Source: Polytrichum commune (lineage: Eukaryota > Streptophyta > Polytrichopsida > Polytrichales > Polytrichaceae). Taken from it: a DNA stretch of 64,000 bases. The DNA is taken from assembly GCA_950295325.1 (NCBI GenBank), contig OX485805.1, forward strand, positions 39,419,501-39,483,500, in the 5' to 3' direction. The notes under the pieces are model-generated. The model worked only from the letters and a program-made list of their open reading frames with translations, did not search any database and had not been told where the DNA came from. Of the stretch, positions 23,103 to 35,740 are shown piece by piece. The stretch's first letter is position 1. Each line of letters opens with the position of its first letter. The position numbers and the translations under genes were made by a program.

Positions 23103-23985
23103 AATAGCCATGCAATACTTGACCCAAGAGATTTGTGATAAATTTATGCCAATTACGTTGCATTACTCTAGTTGTGATGTTTTAATGCTTTTTTGAACAT
23201 TCGGAATTTGGAAATTTGAACATAGAAACTTACTTCCCACTTGAAGCTTTAGAATGTGTGGTTTGTGTGGTTGGAGGGTGGTCATCATCTCAAAATGTAA
23301 TTGACTAATTTGCAATGTTAATGCAAATCTTTCAAGGTTTGATAAGTTAGCAGTGCTACATCAACATGTACCTAAATGATTCATTTTACATCAAAATTCA
23401 ACTTTGTTGGTCTTCTAACTAAAGACTATAGGAATGAGATATCATGTGTTTGGTAGGCCTTAATTCCACATTGTAGTTTGATGTGATTGGATGAATGTAG
23501 AATCAATGTGAATTTTCTAGGTCTAGGAGTTTGTGATGGTGCCTTTGTCTTGACATGATGTCTAAGGGTTCAACATTTTTATTGCTAACTCAACATCTAA
23601 CTTATAAATCATTTAGGATGAAACATAGAAACATACGACCGAAATTCCAACCTCGTATTTGGTGGGCATTGTTTTGATATTGTGATATTTTGTGATTGAT
23701 TCGTTATTGAGATATGATTCGGATTGGTTGTGAAGGAATGGTGTGAAATTGAGTAAAGAAAATGTTTGGGAAAAATATATCAATTCTTTTGACTAACTTA
23801 GTAATAAAGAGTGCAGTATAAAACAACTTCACCAAACCACATGGACTCAACTACTTGATTATGGTTGTGTGCAAGATTACCAGTTATTTCACATCCACAT
23901 CCATCACATCACGTCAAGTCATGTGACGGCGACGTGACGCCATACCAAAAACGTCATGACGATAGGGAAAAATCCGACAATCTCA
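23103..23985. other. No recognisable feature
   Basis: AT-rich non-coding. A cluster of CGTCA/TGACG words at about 23905-23965 (ACGTCAAGTCATGTGACGGC) could be chance. Confidence 0.45.
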
Positions 23986-23989
23986 AAAT

Positions 23990-24345
23990 CAAGAAGCCTA
24001 GACCCTGTATGAACATGGATATGGATTTGTGATATCTAGGCAAGCCACAAGGTAGCTTGTTATTACTTTGTTGCACAAAAATTTCCTCGCATTTGTGCCC
24101 CAAAATTCAAAAAAATCTTGGAAAGCAACTGGGATTGCCTAGATCCTCCAATGATTTAGATCTTACCTGAGATGCTAAACATGGAATTTTCTGTAGAATC
24201 AACCCTGAGGTAACTCAAGAACCTCGAAGTCTACACTCCATATGGATAATAGAAAACTTTGGACGATTCACAAGGTGACTTGCGATTACTTTGTCGCTTG
24301 TTTCTTGCAACAAATCCTCTCATTTGTGGTCCAAATTCCAAACTT
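23990..24345 (+). repeat. Diverged direct duplication, two units about 225 bp apart
   Basis: Two stretches (about 23990-24120 and 24220-24345) align in the same orientation. Shared words include 'CACAAGGT.GCTTG', 'GATTACTTTGT.GC', 'CCTC.CATTTGTG' and 'CCAAATTC.AA'. This looks like an old tandem duplication of unidentified sequence. Confidence 0.55.
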
Positions 24346-25301
24346 CATATTTCATCCACCCCAAAAACCTCGCCAAGCTTGCAACGGCCGGAAGCCAAGC
24401 CAAGCCAAGCCTAGCCTAGCGTTCACTAGCTAGCTAGCTAGCGAGGGAGCAAAAGGCGAGGTGTTTGTCGAGCGTCGGTGAAGGGAAAGGGAGAGGGGGC
24501 GGAGTCACACTTATTATTAGTGCGACTCGAGCATCACTTGCGCTCGAGTGTCATGTAGTCCTACCTGGCTCCTCATCCCTTTTTCCCCGGAGTGAGTGAG
24601 TGAGTTTCGGCCCCACCCATGTCCAAGTGCGAAAGTGAAGCTCAAGCCCACCTTTATTGCGGGATTACATCACACGTGATTGTCCTTTGGTCGGAATCAC
24701 TTGCACCTCACATAAAATCTTGAGCCAAATAAAAACAAATTTGGCGAATACGGGGAAGTTGTAGTACCCCCCCCCCCCCCCCTCCCTTCCTTCCCTTTTG
24801 TTGGTGGCACCTCACATCACCCCACCAATGTGTGTACATGGAGCAATTTAAGAGAGAGAGAGAGAGAGGCCGACCCCGACCCCAACCGGTGGGTTGCATG
24901 GTTTTGGGTCTCCAACTTGCTACTACTACTACCTACGAGCTCGAAATCCGACCTTTTTCCTTTTCTTTTCCTTTGTTAATTAACAAGTTTTTATAGTCGG
25001 GTTTTGGGGCATCACATCGAGATGTGGGATAAAGGTGGTACGAGCCACCAACCATCCCCACGCTTGCCACGAGTGCGAATCCACCGTTTTGTGCGTAATT
25101 TGGTGGACAAGCTTTCCCCTCTTTTTGCCTTGTGTTTAATACTCATTTTAGCTTTAGCAATAGTATTGGGCGTCACTTGTCTAGGTTCCGGTGACCTTCA
25201 TTTTGGAAGCTTTTGGGTCACATTCCGTTGCGTAACAAGCCAACAATGGGCTTACATTATGTGCCTACCAAGATTCAACACCTCGATTTGAAAAGTCCTT
25301 T
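24346..25301. other. GC-richer low-complexity stretch, no gene
   Basis: Contains tandem AAGCC and (CTAG)n words at about 24390-24444, a small inverted repeat around CTCGAGCATC/GCGCTCGAG (24525-24550), a 16-base C tract (24767-24782) and (GA)n at about 24852-24868. A 95-codon frame at 25004-25291 has a hydrophobic run but no recognised family and is not called. Confidence 0.5.
24767..24782. repeat. Poly-C tract (16)
   Basis: Uninterrupted C homopolymer. Confidence 0.9.
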
Positions 25302-25662
25302 AGGTAGATGGGGTCTTAAATGGTTACTTTTTCCAGCAAGCCCACCTTTCGGAACATGTGAAACACCCAATTAGTGTAAGATGGTTAGCAAATCCAAATC
25401 GAGGTTGTAGCCACTTTCCTCATGACTTTTGGAGCTCGTTTGAATATCTTATGCATTGTTGAGGTGAAGGTTCTCATGCTCATAGGTCTCCCTTAGTAAT
25501 GTCGATCGTTCAACCTAGAAATTACCATATTTTGAGCATGAGATTTAATCTTGTCAACAAACATATATTTTTGAAATCCGTTCTTAAAACCTCACTAAAT
25601 CACATACCACTCAAATATAGGCGTCCAATCAAAGTTAGTAACCAAATTAGGCACATCTACCT
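25302..25662. mobile_element. Family A MITE, copy 3 (well preserved)
   Basis: Left AGGTAGATGGGGTCTTAAAT; right, read inward, AGGTAGATGTGCCTAATTTG. It is followed by TA on the right; the left flank is TT, so a TA site is plausible with one change. The interior 'GTGTAAGATGGTTAGCAAAT' and 'GAGGTTGTAGCCACTTTCC' is shared with copies at 9805, 26159, 42917 and 62678. The termini and TA site would fit a Tc1/mariner-type MITE; PIF-type TWA is an alternative. Confidence 0.75.
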
Positions 25663-26158
25663 TATTTTCTATGCACAAGAGGTTCACCAACACTCTTCAA
25701 GTATGCTTTGAAGTATTTTAATGGATCCATGAACTCATTATAGTATGGTAGGAATTGTAATGTAAAGGGAGATTGTTAAGACTATCATGAAAAGAAAAAA
25801 ATGCAATGAAGTTTTAGGTGCAATAGTATGAAAACTTTAATAATACAACCATTAAAAAAATCATGTAAGAAGGGTCGATCCTCACTATAGGAGGTCACTT
25901 TATACAAAATGTGTGCCATTAGAAGAGACCACACAATCATGCGTTTCATGTGGACCATGCATGCTAATTTTTTTGGTTCTTGAGTGTTATGATTGAGAAT
26001 CGACCTTGTATTTATTTACTCCTCAACCAAAGTACAAAGCACAAAGATTTTTTGGAACATCCACACAATATCACAAGATAATTGTGGCAAAAGGTTGAAA
26101 ACACGCCTCATCGTGAGATGTTGACGTTATTCTATTTGTGTAATGTTCATGAGCTCTA

Positions 26159-26528
26159 AGGTAGGTGGGTCTTAAATGGTCACTTTTTTCCAACTACCCC
26201 ACTTTCTCCGAGGATATGAAATACACGATTAGTACAAGATGGATGGCAAACCCGACTCGAGGTTGTAGCAACTTTCCTCACTTTTTTGGAGCTCAGATGA
26301 ATATCTTATTTCATTATCAAAGTCAAGATTCTTGTGCTTCTTACTTTGTCATTTAAGTCCCTTCAAATTATTGTGTCCCGAATGGTTGGTTATATTTGAG
26401 CATGTAATCCATTTTTTTTTTCAAACACATGCATGTTTTATATTTGTTTTTTGAGGCACACCTAGCCACATACCATTGAAATATAGGCGTTCCAATAAGA
26501 AAAGTAGTTGAATGAGGGTTGTCTGCCT
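26159..26528. mobile_element. Family A MITE, copy 4
   Basis: Left (TA)AGGTAGGTGGGTCTTAAATG; the right end is the decayed inverse, TTGTCTGCCT followed by TG. Interior as in copy 3, which lies 500 bp upstream in the same orientation. Confidence 0.7.
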
Positions 26529-28091
26529 TGTGTTTGCTCTATTATCAATATGTATGGGATACCATGTATTGTAGCACTCTAGCAACTTGGGCAGAAAATA
26601 ACTAATTTTGAAGGTGCCTAAATTTTTGGGAAATTTATTTTGGTTGAGTGTCCAAAAAAAAAGACGAAATCACATTCAAAGAGTGCCTAAAATCATAATA
26701 TTGCAAGTGACATTCACTAGAATCTAACAAAGTAGCGTCAAATAACTTCAACAGCGTCTTCACGTGGCATCAATCTCATTCATGGTCTAACAACAATACA
26801 AGCATGAATTTGTAAAATCATGACATACAAGTAAAACACAAACTTTAGGGTAAGGAATTCTTGTTTAGGGAAGTGTTTAGGTTAATTGTAGTTGCCATAG
26901 ATGAAATTTAAAAAAATCATTCATGAATTATAGAAATGACTTGGATGAATGTCTAATGTATTTTAATTTATTTTTTGAAATTTACCAATTTTAGAATATT
27001 ATTTCATGTTGCCTAATTTAATTTTTCACTTTAATTAATTATTAGGCAAAAACATGCCCAAGCTGCTAGAAAGCTACAGTATGTCAATGGTGTCTTGAAA
27101 GGAGAAGTCCACAATCTACTTTGTTGTTACTTCAACAATTAAGAACATTGTTTGATATGGCATTGATACGGTGAAATCTATTGCATGCACATCCACAAAA
27201 CTCTTGTGTGTTTTTTGGGGGCGAATTTATTCCTCAAATTTTGAATTTTTGGTTAACTCAATTCTATGGACAAATCCAATGACATGCTTTCAAAAAGATT
27301 GCAATTTTTGATTGATATATGAATCTTAATGTTTGATTGCAATTTATGATGCTAATGCCCCGCTTATCCTTGATGTAAAAAGAGAGACGGGGTGGAGCGA
27401 TTTCTATTCCATTAATGTATGACAAAACAAAGTCGAGGTTCATGATTGCCGAATTTGGAGAGTGCGAAATAGTTCATGTTTTGTTCATGCATGGAGCTTT
27501 TAGTACGGAAACTTTTTTGCATCTCACTCTTTGAGAGCAGCTGAATTCCCGCAATATGACCACAAACTTTTTCAATCAGACTTGCGGTTCAATTCACTGC
27601 ATTAAATGTAACTTCAACGGAAGGTGGTATGAGTCCCGGATCTTGATCGAACATCTACACTTGAGTGATGTGTGGCAAGGCTTGTAGTTTACAAGGGACA
27701 CCAAATCAACACGTGTTGCAATGAGAAATTTGGAATATGTCTTCGCAACGTGGACATTATTGTAGGTTCAATAGTTTTTCACGATTTGGGAGGGTCTATG
27801 TGATCATTTAAAGAGACGGATTTCATTTTTTATTTGATCACATACAAGTTCTGTATTTCACTTTGAATCCTGAAACTTGCAAATTTGATGATCTTTGTGA
27901 TTCGCATTTGTTGATCATAATGGAATGTTTAAGGTGCCAATGCAACAACCAAAATTGTTAATGGAGTTGGAAGGCCGCACAATAGAGCCACGTAACACTA
28001 CGTATCATTGTCATACATTGGTACCCCTCACTAGGTTTTTGAAGGATTCTTCAACACGATCACAACAACGCAACATGTGATCAACTGAGGG
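26529..28091. other. No recognisable feature
   Basis: AT-rich, with no domain, tandem repeat or paired termini recognised. Confidence 0.45.
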
Positions 28092-28384
28092 TAGGTTTAC
28101 ATTAAGATCCATGCCCAAAAAAATTCGGGTCTGAAAGACCCCTTAATGGACTTTACTTTCGGGCTCGATATTGGACCCAAACTTCAGGATTGATCTCACC
28201 AATTAGGAAGAGTATTGTCTTTAGTAGGGACCGCAAGGATTTGACAAGCTAGCGACGCCATTTCAATTTTCCATACCTTGGACCCTGTGTTGAGTGTAAA
28301 CTCTTGTGTCCAATATTTTCCTCTCCGCCTATAAGACTCTTTTGACTTGAGGTTTCTTTGAACTCAGACCCTAATGTAAACCAA
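28092..28384. mobile_element. Candidate TIR element, single copy
   Basis: GGTTTACATTAAGATCC on the left pairs with the inverse ACCCTAATGTAAACC on the right, about 290 bp apart. No clear target-site duplication, and no second copy noticed in the window, so it could be a chance or decayed pair. Confidence 0.4.
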
Positions 28385-29540
28385 TGTTGCACCAATATAC
28401 AGGTAAATGCATCCTATCCATGATCAACATCAATTATGGCATCAAAGAACCAACATGTAGGCATCAAAACCATAATACCAATCAACTATTGATAATTGGT
28501 GTGTATTTCAAGATGAGAGTATCTTTCTAACCGTGAGACATTCTAAGAACATTGATACTAGATCATTTTCACCTAGGTGTGAAGGTTCTTGCATGACACG
28601 TAGACCTAAATGGTATCGAAAACAAACAAACAAAAAAATCCTCAAATACCCATACCCTACTAGTTTCAAAACTTTAAAATTCTCACTATAAAAACCTAAA
28701 TTATATATATATATATATATATGTAAAGGACTACATCAAACCAACACTTGGATAAACCCACCCTTATAGATGACATTCATTGCTTTTACTTCAAGAAAGG
28801 GTGTTGTAGTGATGAATAATTATTTGTGTGGGATGGGGATGAATGCTAGGGCGATGGGGCCAAGAGAGAGTAGTGGGAGTTGGCCGTGTGTAAAGAATAT
28901 ATGCACAAAAGTGTCTACATGTGTCAAAAGAAGCAAATGATTGTGTGATGAAAAGACTCCTGCTCTTCACAAAATAAAGCGAAATTCAAGCTTCTCATCA
29001 GTGATGGTTTATTTCAAGTCCTCAAGAGAGGAGCATTGACTACCACCATTGACAACGAGGCACACTTTGTGTGTTGGAATGCTCCCTACACGACTTCATT
29101 ACATATAAGTTTTTGTCCTCATTTTAGAACGTAGTATTAGGGAGTCTCATGTATTTCTTTCAATTGGACCAGCGGGTTGACAATAGCCTCAATTTCACGG
29201 AGGTTACTACACTCCGCTGCTCTAGGGAATTCGCCGGTTTGAAACCACTCTGACGTGGTTTCTGTCTCATTAGTCTTTTGGCTTCGTGAACTTTAAAGTC
29301 CATTTCAATTCATTGGAGTGGCGAAGCCACACATGGATGATTATACAAAACTTCACCCAAATGTATCCACATTTGCTCTAAAGCTGATAATTTCATCTAA
29401 TTTTTGTGATTTTTAGGGATAATTTTGGTTATTTTCATTCACAAACATCATAGACGAATCACGTATAATATTCTATTTTCTATTTTATGACTCGCAAATC
29501 ACCGGAGTTAAATGTCACTGGCGCCTACACATGAGGTGTA
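28385..29540. other. No gene; (TA)n at 28702-28722
   Basis: AT-rich with one TA microsatellite. A short inverted pair TTGAAACCACTCTGACGTGG / TTTC near 29240 is not enough for a tRNA or terminator call. Confidence 0.45.
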
Positions 29541-29904
29541 CACCAAATATTGTATTTAGTGTCATATGGTAGTTTAATTCATCATGGTAACTTTTATAAT
29601 GACACTTCTTATGAATAAGTTTACAAGTACTGTCATCCCAATTTACACATTTTGGAATATTCTACATCCTAACATTTTTGTAATGAAATATTTTCATGGA
29701 TGTTTAAAATTTGGTCGAAAAATCACTTAATAAATAACAGTAATTGCAACACTGTAAATCCATAATGCCCAGTTTTTTTTCTACAACGAATGACAAATAA
29801 TGTTAGGTTTCTATATTAGTATTTCATGATACTTACACGGGCGGTTTACAATTAGTGTTGAGCAAGACAAATAGAATTGGTGACACTAAATACAATGTTC
29901 GGTG
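29541..29904. mobile_element. Family E MITE, copy 1 (CACTA-like)
   Basis: Left CACCAAATATTGTATTTAGT then GTCA; right, read inward, CACCGAACATTGTATTTAGT then GTCA. TA flanks both ends. The interior 'GATGACACTTCTTAT'-like block and 'GGTAATTGCAACACT' are shared with copies at 50069 and 54731. CACYA ends suggest a CACTA-type MITE, although the visible duplication is 2 bp rather than the usual 3. Confidence 0.75.
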
Positions 29905-30100
29905 TAGCTAGTTGTACCGAAAGAGTTGGTTTTGACCTCGATTATCGTCCCTTGTGTTGGTGTAATCTATGTACTAAAGGAAACAATTGATGGCTTATGG
30001 TTTAAAGTGTGGAGAAGCATAATGCCTCTAAAAACCATCTTTGTGACCTTAAAAGTTCTTTCCATGTGCCGTATATGCATTCCCGCTTACCACATAGACC

Positions 30101-30215
30101 AAGAACCACGACCATGAAAATCTAAGGACCCTTGAAAATCATCCAAAGGCCATACCATGGGAACTAGCAATCCAGTCTTGCGATTGATGTAATGTAAAGC
30201 AAAAGTGGACCATCA
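30101..30215 (+). repeat. Dispersed repeat Q, copy 1
   Basis: 'CTTGAAAATCATCCAAAGGC' and 'CATACCATGGGAACTAG' align with 41560-41640. Two diverged same-strand copies, ends unknown. Confidence 0.5.
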
Positions 30216-30654
30216 CGATGGATTCAACATACAGTTGGGTTGAGATCCCCACCATGGCAATGTAGTATTTCTAGGAGTCAATCACATTACAATTGTTTGC
30301 CATGGCCCCAGGTTTTGCATTAGATCCATCTCCTTTTGATGAGCTTAATGCAATATCTTATCAACCATGAAACATTATCCACTTGCTACCGTGTAGGACT
30401 CTATGCATCCATTCAAATTTCTTTGATCCTCATGTCTTCAACAAGGTCTAGTGTAAAGTGAACTGGGACCATCTCCGGCTTCTCGACCAATGACATACTT
30501 TTCAAATCATGGGTCAAGGTCCTCCAAGCTCTTGGTGGAAAGTGGCCCTTTAGTAATTGCAATGGAAGAAAGCAAATTGCGACCATCACAAAACAAGAAT
30601 TTCCTAGTTTCACACCATCACGCTAGGCAACATTTTCAAAATAGTTTGATACTA
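30216..30654. other. No gene seen
   Basis: Overlapping opposite-strand frames near 30.41-30.71 kb have no recognised domain. A 72-codon frame runs into the K element terminus, so it is unlikely to be coding. Confidence 0.45.
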
Positions 30655-30950
30655 CACTGGTTATCCCAATTAGAGTGTGTTACTATTTGGAGCTACACAA
30701 TGTTGTAAATTTAATGAGAATGTAATATTTTACCAAGCGAAGTCATTTATGTTCTATAATGTTTGAACAACCTATTGAGCTTTTGTTAGTAAAATTTGAA
30801 CTCCTGAGTAAGATGTTTAGGGTTTAGAGTTTAGGAATTTAGCGTTTAAAGGTCTCATAGGTTGCGTTTGAGTAGGTTGATTATTCCAATTAGTGCGTCT
30901 TACTATTTGAAATTACGAAGTGCAATAACATCTTACTTCGGACACAACCT
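30655..30950. mobile_element. Family K fragments (CACTG ends), two partial copies
   Basis: CACTGGTTATCCCAATTAGA begins a K copy: 'TACTATTTGGAGCTACACAA' and 'AATGAGAATGTAATATTTTA' match 48436-49096. It breaks off at about 30815. From about 30876 a second terminus, 'GATTATTCCAATTAGTGCGT' then 'TACTATTTGAAATTAC', appears in the same orientation. Neither has its opposite end. Confidence 0.6.
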
Positions 30951-31895
30951 GTGAAATTCCATTTTCTAATAATAAGCATAGTCTTCACTTGAGATGGGGG
31001 GTTAAGGGTGCTTTTCATTTCTTTCCTTTTGACAAATTAAAGGAGCAAAAGTCTCGTAAATCATGGCTCTAATATAACCCAAAAGGTGTTCACTTTGCCG
31101 TCGCGTGCCCATACATGTGTTAAGAAAACGGCGAGAGGGCCTTCAAAAGAAGTGGGTTTGTAGAGTAGTCAAAGATCCTTTGGGTTGCTAAGGCATATTT
31201 TATATTACACGTGATTTGCGAATGGTTCATAGGTTGGCTTTAAATGGCAATTCCGTGCCTTATTTGGACTCGTAAGATGGTCGAAGTTGAAAATGGCAGA
31301 CAGTTAGAGGCTTTAATTAGCCTTCGAGTGGACTTCTTGTAACAAACTTTAGGACCAAGATTTAGCAAAGCCAAATTTGGGTCTAGTTGGACACAAAAGC
31401 AATAGATGCATCATGGAACCCTCACATGGTTTCTAGGCCTCATCACTTCTAATAAGAGTTAACTTTCATTATATTCATATATTGGATATTCATATGATTC
31501 AAACTTAATGGATACGCATTGGGCAGTCAATTTTGCAAATTTGATTTCCTACAAAGGACTTGTGCAGTTATTAAGCTCTTCTTCTTAATCAAATTTAACA
31601 AATGGTAAAAATAACGTTATTTAGTTGAGTGACTAGGTTGGGTGGGGTTGGGAGTATGTCATGTAAGGTGCTAGAATTATATCTCAAAGATGCTTGGCTA
31701 AGTAGATTCAACTTGATCAGCTATGAGTTATGCAAGTAAAGCACACAAGCAAATGGCCACAAAAATTATAGGCCATGGTTTATGACTGCCACTAGCCTTT
31801 ACCGAGCCTTCCACTATCGCTCCCATTGGCAGCCTACTCTGGGCCGGCCACTACTAAACTCGTAAGCAACCATGTCATCTTCCCATTACTTAACA
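30951..31895. other. No recognisable feature
   Basis: Non-coding, with no repeat copy recognised. Confidence 0.45.
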
Positions 31896-32160
31896 CTCCC
31901 TCCGTCCCAAAATGATTGTCCGGATTATCTGCCCAGCTCATAATTTGAGGCTCAAAGTCAAATATTTTCATGCCAAACTTTCATCATCAAGAAGTCTTTC
32001 AACACCGCAACTTCGGGGGGGGGGGGGGGGGGGGGGCGTTTTGAAGTTATTGTTGTTTTCTTTTTTAAGAGTCATACTTACAATTGCTCAGTCAATGGTT
32101 AGCGGGCCTTACATCTTTCCAAAGTTAGAAACACGGACAATCATTTTGGGACAGAGGGAG
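31896..32160. mobile_element. Stowaway MITE (Tc1/mariner type)
   Basis: Left CTCCCTCCGTCCCAAAATGA then TTGTCCG; the right, read inward, is CTCCCTCTGTCCCAAAATGA then TTGTCCG, so 26 of 27 bases match. TA follows the right end; the left flank is CA, one base off the expected TA. The CTCCCTCCGT terminus and the 265-bp size are classic for Stowaway, a plant mariner-derived MITE family. It contains a 22-base G run. Confidence 0.9.
32015..32036. repeat. Poly-G tract (22) inside Stowaway
   Basis: Uninterrupted G homopolymer; exact length may be affected by sequencing error. Confidence 0.85.
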
Positions 32161-33599
32161 TACTAAATACCATGCCACTTAATTTGTTGACACAACTAAG
32201 TGTCATACTTTAGTATTGAAGTGCTAACACATCTAACCGATTGATGACCGGAGCTGGCTCATCTGCATGCTATAGATATTTGCATTGTTTTACCATGTTC
32301 CACCTTGTTCAATTTGCAGTTGTTATTTTTGGCTATGGATCAATCACAAATTGCTAAAGAATGTTGTTAGGATGTTGCAAACAATGATGTGGTAAGATTG
32401 ATTGTAAAAGCTCACCCATTTCGACCCATTTTGTAAAACTAGGTGGCGAGCCATTCCGGGTTGCTTGAGCATTTAAGGGTTAATATTTCACAACGCGTTC
32501 ATCACAACCTCATTCCGCCAGAGTGATTTGGGATGTGGGATGCTTATTATGAAGCTCGAGTCATTGGTCCCACTACTAATCGCTTGAGTCATCCAAGAGC
32601 ACAAGGGTTATCAAACTTGTCACAATTCTACATCCATGAAGATGGAATGTCATTCATAATAAGCATGTTCACAATTCTACATCCATAATACAATGAGTTC
32701 CATTTGAATCTAAGTATTCGATTGAAGATTCAAAGTGTTTTGTGAGAAATTACGTATATACATGTTGTGGCTTTTTTAAGAGCTTATTAGTACCATTATT
32801 CGAACCCTAGGGAAAGTATGTTTGATGAAGTCATCCAAGCATCCTTAGAGCAAGAGTCTTGTGGGATGCTCCGATGACGTCATCGTGTGCCACGTGGCAC
32901 ATTCTCCCGCATTCCCAAGGCCAAGGAGCCCTTGCTTCCTTTTCACGAGGGCCGGGTGTCAGCCAACTTGGCCACATGTGGACCTTTGGAAACGGAAAAG
33001 ACATTTTGGTACATGTGTCCATAGAGGGTATTTTCATAATTGATTATTCTCCAAGTGTTTCCAAGTCCAACCGGTCACATGTTGTGTGATCTTTCGGTTT
33101 CTTTTTACTAATGTGGAGTATATTCCCTAGATTCCTCTCACACAATAAGCAATTTCTGGAAGTCTCGAAGAAAGAAAGAAAAAGGAATGTCAATGTTCTA
33201 TTTTACATTGACATGTGATGTTTGTTCGCCATCTCCAATCCATATCCAGGTGGCTATGGGGGGTGGAGGTGGTGTAGTGCCTATTTTCGGAGAGGACCTT
33301 GGGTTTAGTGTTAATCTTAATCTATATGTGTAGGGTACTATTGTTATTAGAGGTTTTTTTTATTTGTATTTGTATTTTTTTAATAGATTTGTCTTTATTC
33401 TAACAAGATAGGGGCTTGTTTCTTTTCTAGTTTCTTTTGTTCAATGTGAATTCTGTTAGATATCATGAAGCAATTTGTGAGAAGGTTATCATAAGTTTGT
33501 GGATTTTGGAGGTGGGGATTTTAAGGCCTTGGAGGCATTTAGTGATGGTGTTGTGTATGGTTCCATGTATGCGTGTTGTGAGGATGATGGGCGGTAGTA
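32161..33599. other. No gene; T-rich stretch near a LINE 3' side
   Basis: Three overlapping frames at 32.83-33.09 kb on both strands are mutual shadows with no recognised domain. The T-rich sequence at about 33350-33382 could be the A-rich tail, read in reverse, of the minus-strand LINE that follows, but this is not certain. Confidence 0.4.
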
Positions 33600-35740
33600 C
33601 TTCCCATTCCAATTAGGTTAATAGTGGTTGGAGGATGGCATACTTGGTTTCTTTTTGGTTCGCAACTTCCATGGAAAATATGTCATTGCAATATGTAGAT
33701 TTACGAATTTGTATTTTGGGTTGGGTATAAATGAAGGTTTGGCTGTGGGTGGGGTTCCTAGTACACATAGTATGTATGGTCCAAGACGGGCAAGGCATTT
33801 ACATCTAGGTAGGTAACATGTGCATAGTAGTGGCCATGATGGTATGATGTTGTCCAAGGTGCGGTCTTTGAGGTTGCATGTAATGGGCTAGTAGAGTGTT
33901 AGTTATTGCATGCAATGCTTTGTTGTGATGGTTGGTGTGTAGATTATTGATGTGTTTGTTTGTGCAACATGAGAGTAGGTGGAGGCATGTGTCACTTTGA
34001 CATGATGTACAAAGATTGCTAGGGGGGATGTGTATGGTTTAAGGACGTGTTTTCTTCAGCAGTTGCCTAGGTATCTACCATATCGGAATTTAAGGACTTA
34101 CATAATTTGTGTGTTGGTAATCCAAGGGGCATCCCGTAACAAATGGAGGTCAGTGGTGGAAAGCCATTTAAGGACGTATGGGATTGTGTTGGCTACTTGT
34201 GATATGAGTACACATTCATATTTTTGAATGTATCCTTTCAGGTTACAATGTTCGGGGTATTGAAGGCCAATATGGAGTCTATTGTCCGATAAGTGTGTTC
34301 ACTATGTGCGGTGCTTCTGCACCTTTTTTGGCAAGTCTATCGGCTTCTTCGTTTCCAATGATGTTTGTATGGGCTTGGACTTTTGGATGGTGATGTGTTG
34401 GTGAGAGTTTTTTTTATGTTATGTATTATGTGGGCTATGAGGAGTTTATCGGGGTGGTTGTATTGGGAGGAGGGGCTTCTAGTGTGGTTAAGGAGTAGGA
34501 ATATGATGTTGAGGCTCTATATAAATATGAATGTATCCATGCCAACTATTTTAGTGTGTTCTACAACCAAAGGTATGTGTATAATTAAGCTCTAAGTATG
34601 TTTAGGTATCCAGGTCGGCATGCGGCTATATCAATTTGTAGTGGATTGTTGAATACACCAAAGCCTGCTATGTTATCTGTAGTGATTATGGTGGTGGAGA
34701 TGTGGTTAGTATAAGTTATAAGCCGTGCCCATTTGATGTCTTTCAAGAGGAGGTCAATGTCCATTTTGTGGGCATTTCTTTGTATTGCCCATTGAGTGGA
34801 GAAAATTGGACTTATTGCACCAAATATTTTGTCTCTTTTGTGTGGGGAGTAATAGTGTGAGAAGTTCATGGGGCATGTGAGTGGGCTAGAGAAGTAGGAG
34901 TGTGTAGATTGAAATGTTTTTATGGTGTTATCTAGAATTGGGGGGTGGGAGTGTATGATGGTTGTAATGTTTGGAGATAGTAGGTGATGCACAACGTGGG
35001 AGGGGTTCAATGTATTGATTTAAAAGGGTGTGGTTGGGCATAGAGGTATATGCCAAGTATCTTTCCCATAGCCATGTAAGTATGTCAAGTGGGATTACGG
35101 ATTGCAGGTTTCCAATATGATTGTGTGCATGGGTAAGGGGGGATGTATTTGTATAATTGGTGTGGCAATGATGTCTTTGTCCGGGTCACATTCATGGAAT
35201 TGTAGTGTGAGGTGTGGGATAATGAGGCTCTAAAGGGATCTAGTGGTGGGTGATATGGGAGCATGCTTGGTATTTTTGTAAGGGGAGGTGTTCAACACCC
35301 CCATATTTGTTAACTATAAGTTATACCAGTCCTTAGTAGATGTTGCCGAGTGGGCTTCGGTTGTTGAGTGTCTGGATGACTTGTTCACTAATAGTGGTGG
35401 CATATCTTGGGAGGAGGTAAATGGCATCAATTCCAAATGTTTCCATGGGGATTTTGTGAGTTTAATGAGGAGTTTGTCAGATTTGGGGATGTCTGGAATG
35501 GAGAATTGGACGGTGTATAAAATGTATTCACAACCTGGGTGGCTTATTGTGTTGAAGATTTTTATTTTTTGTTGCATAGAGATTGACGAGAGGAGTAGGG
35601 CGGTGCTTTGTTTCTTTATTTTGGTAGTAGTGATTTCTTTTTGGATGGACCATTTAAGGGAGGGGACTAATTCTATACCTAGATGTGTATGGCTTATAAC
35701 ATAATATAAGAAATAACAAACTGGAGTTGAAGACGTGATC
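33600..35740 (-). pseudogene. LINE with RNase H domain, 3' half, decayed
   Basis: Read right to left. Near 35300-35740: 'HLGIELVPSLKW', 'STALLLSSISMQQKIKIFNT', 'YILYTVQF' and 'DKLLIKLTKSPWK', which is the post-catalytic thumb region of a non-LTR reverse transcriptase. Near 34600-34700: 'TTDNIAGFGVF' and 'NILRA.LYTYLWL', the start of an RNase H fold (usually 'tDgS' and 'aEl.A'). Near 34310-34375: 'VQAHTNIIGNEEADRLAKKG', the conserved C-terminal RNase H motif with H and NE..AD. Frame changes and stops separate these blocks, so it is inactive. The RT catalytic core is missing upstream. It has a strong strand bias (plus strand G/T-rich), unlike the 18-22 kb LINE, and no zf-RVT block was seen. Clade assignment is uncertain. 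Confidence 0.75.

Noticed and set aside
30815-30845. Telomere-like GTTTAGGGTTTAGAGTTTAG
   Set aside because: Only about two TTTAGGG-type units, imperfect and at the break of a K fragment; too short for an interstitial telomere array.
32859-33089. Small gene with overlapping frames around 32.86-33.09 kb
   Set aside because: Three mutually overlapping frames on both strands, none with a recognised motif; a locally GC-rich patch explains the lack of stops.
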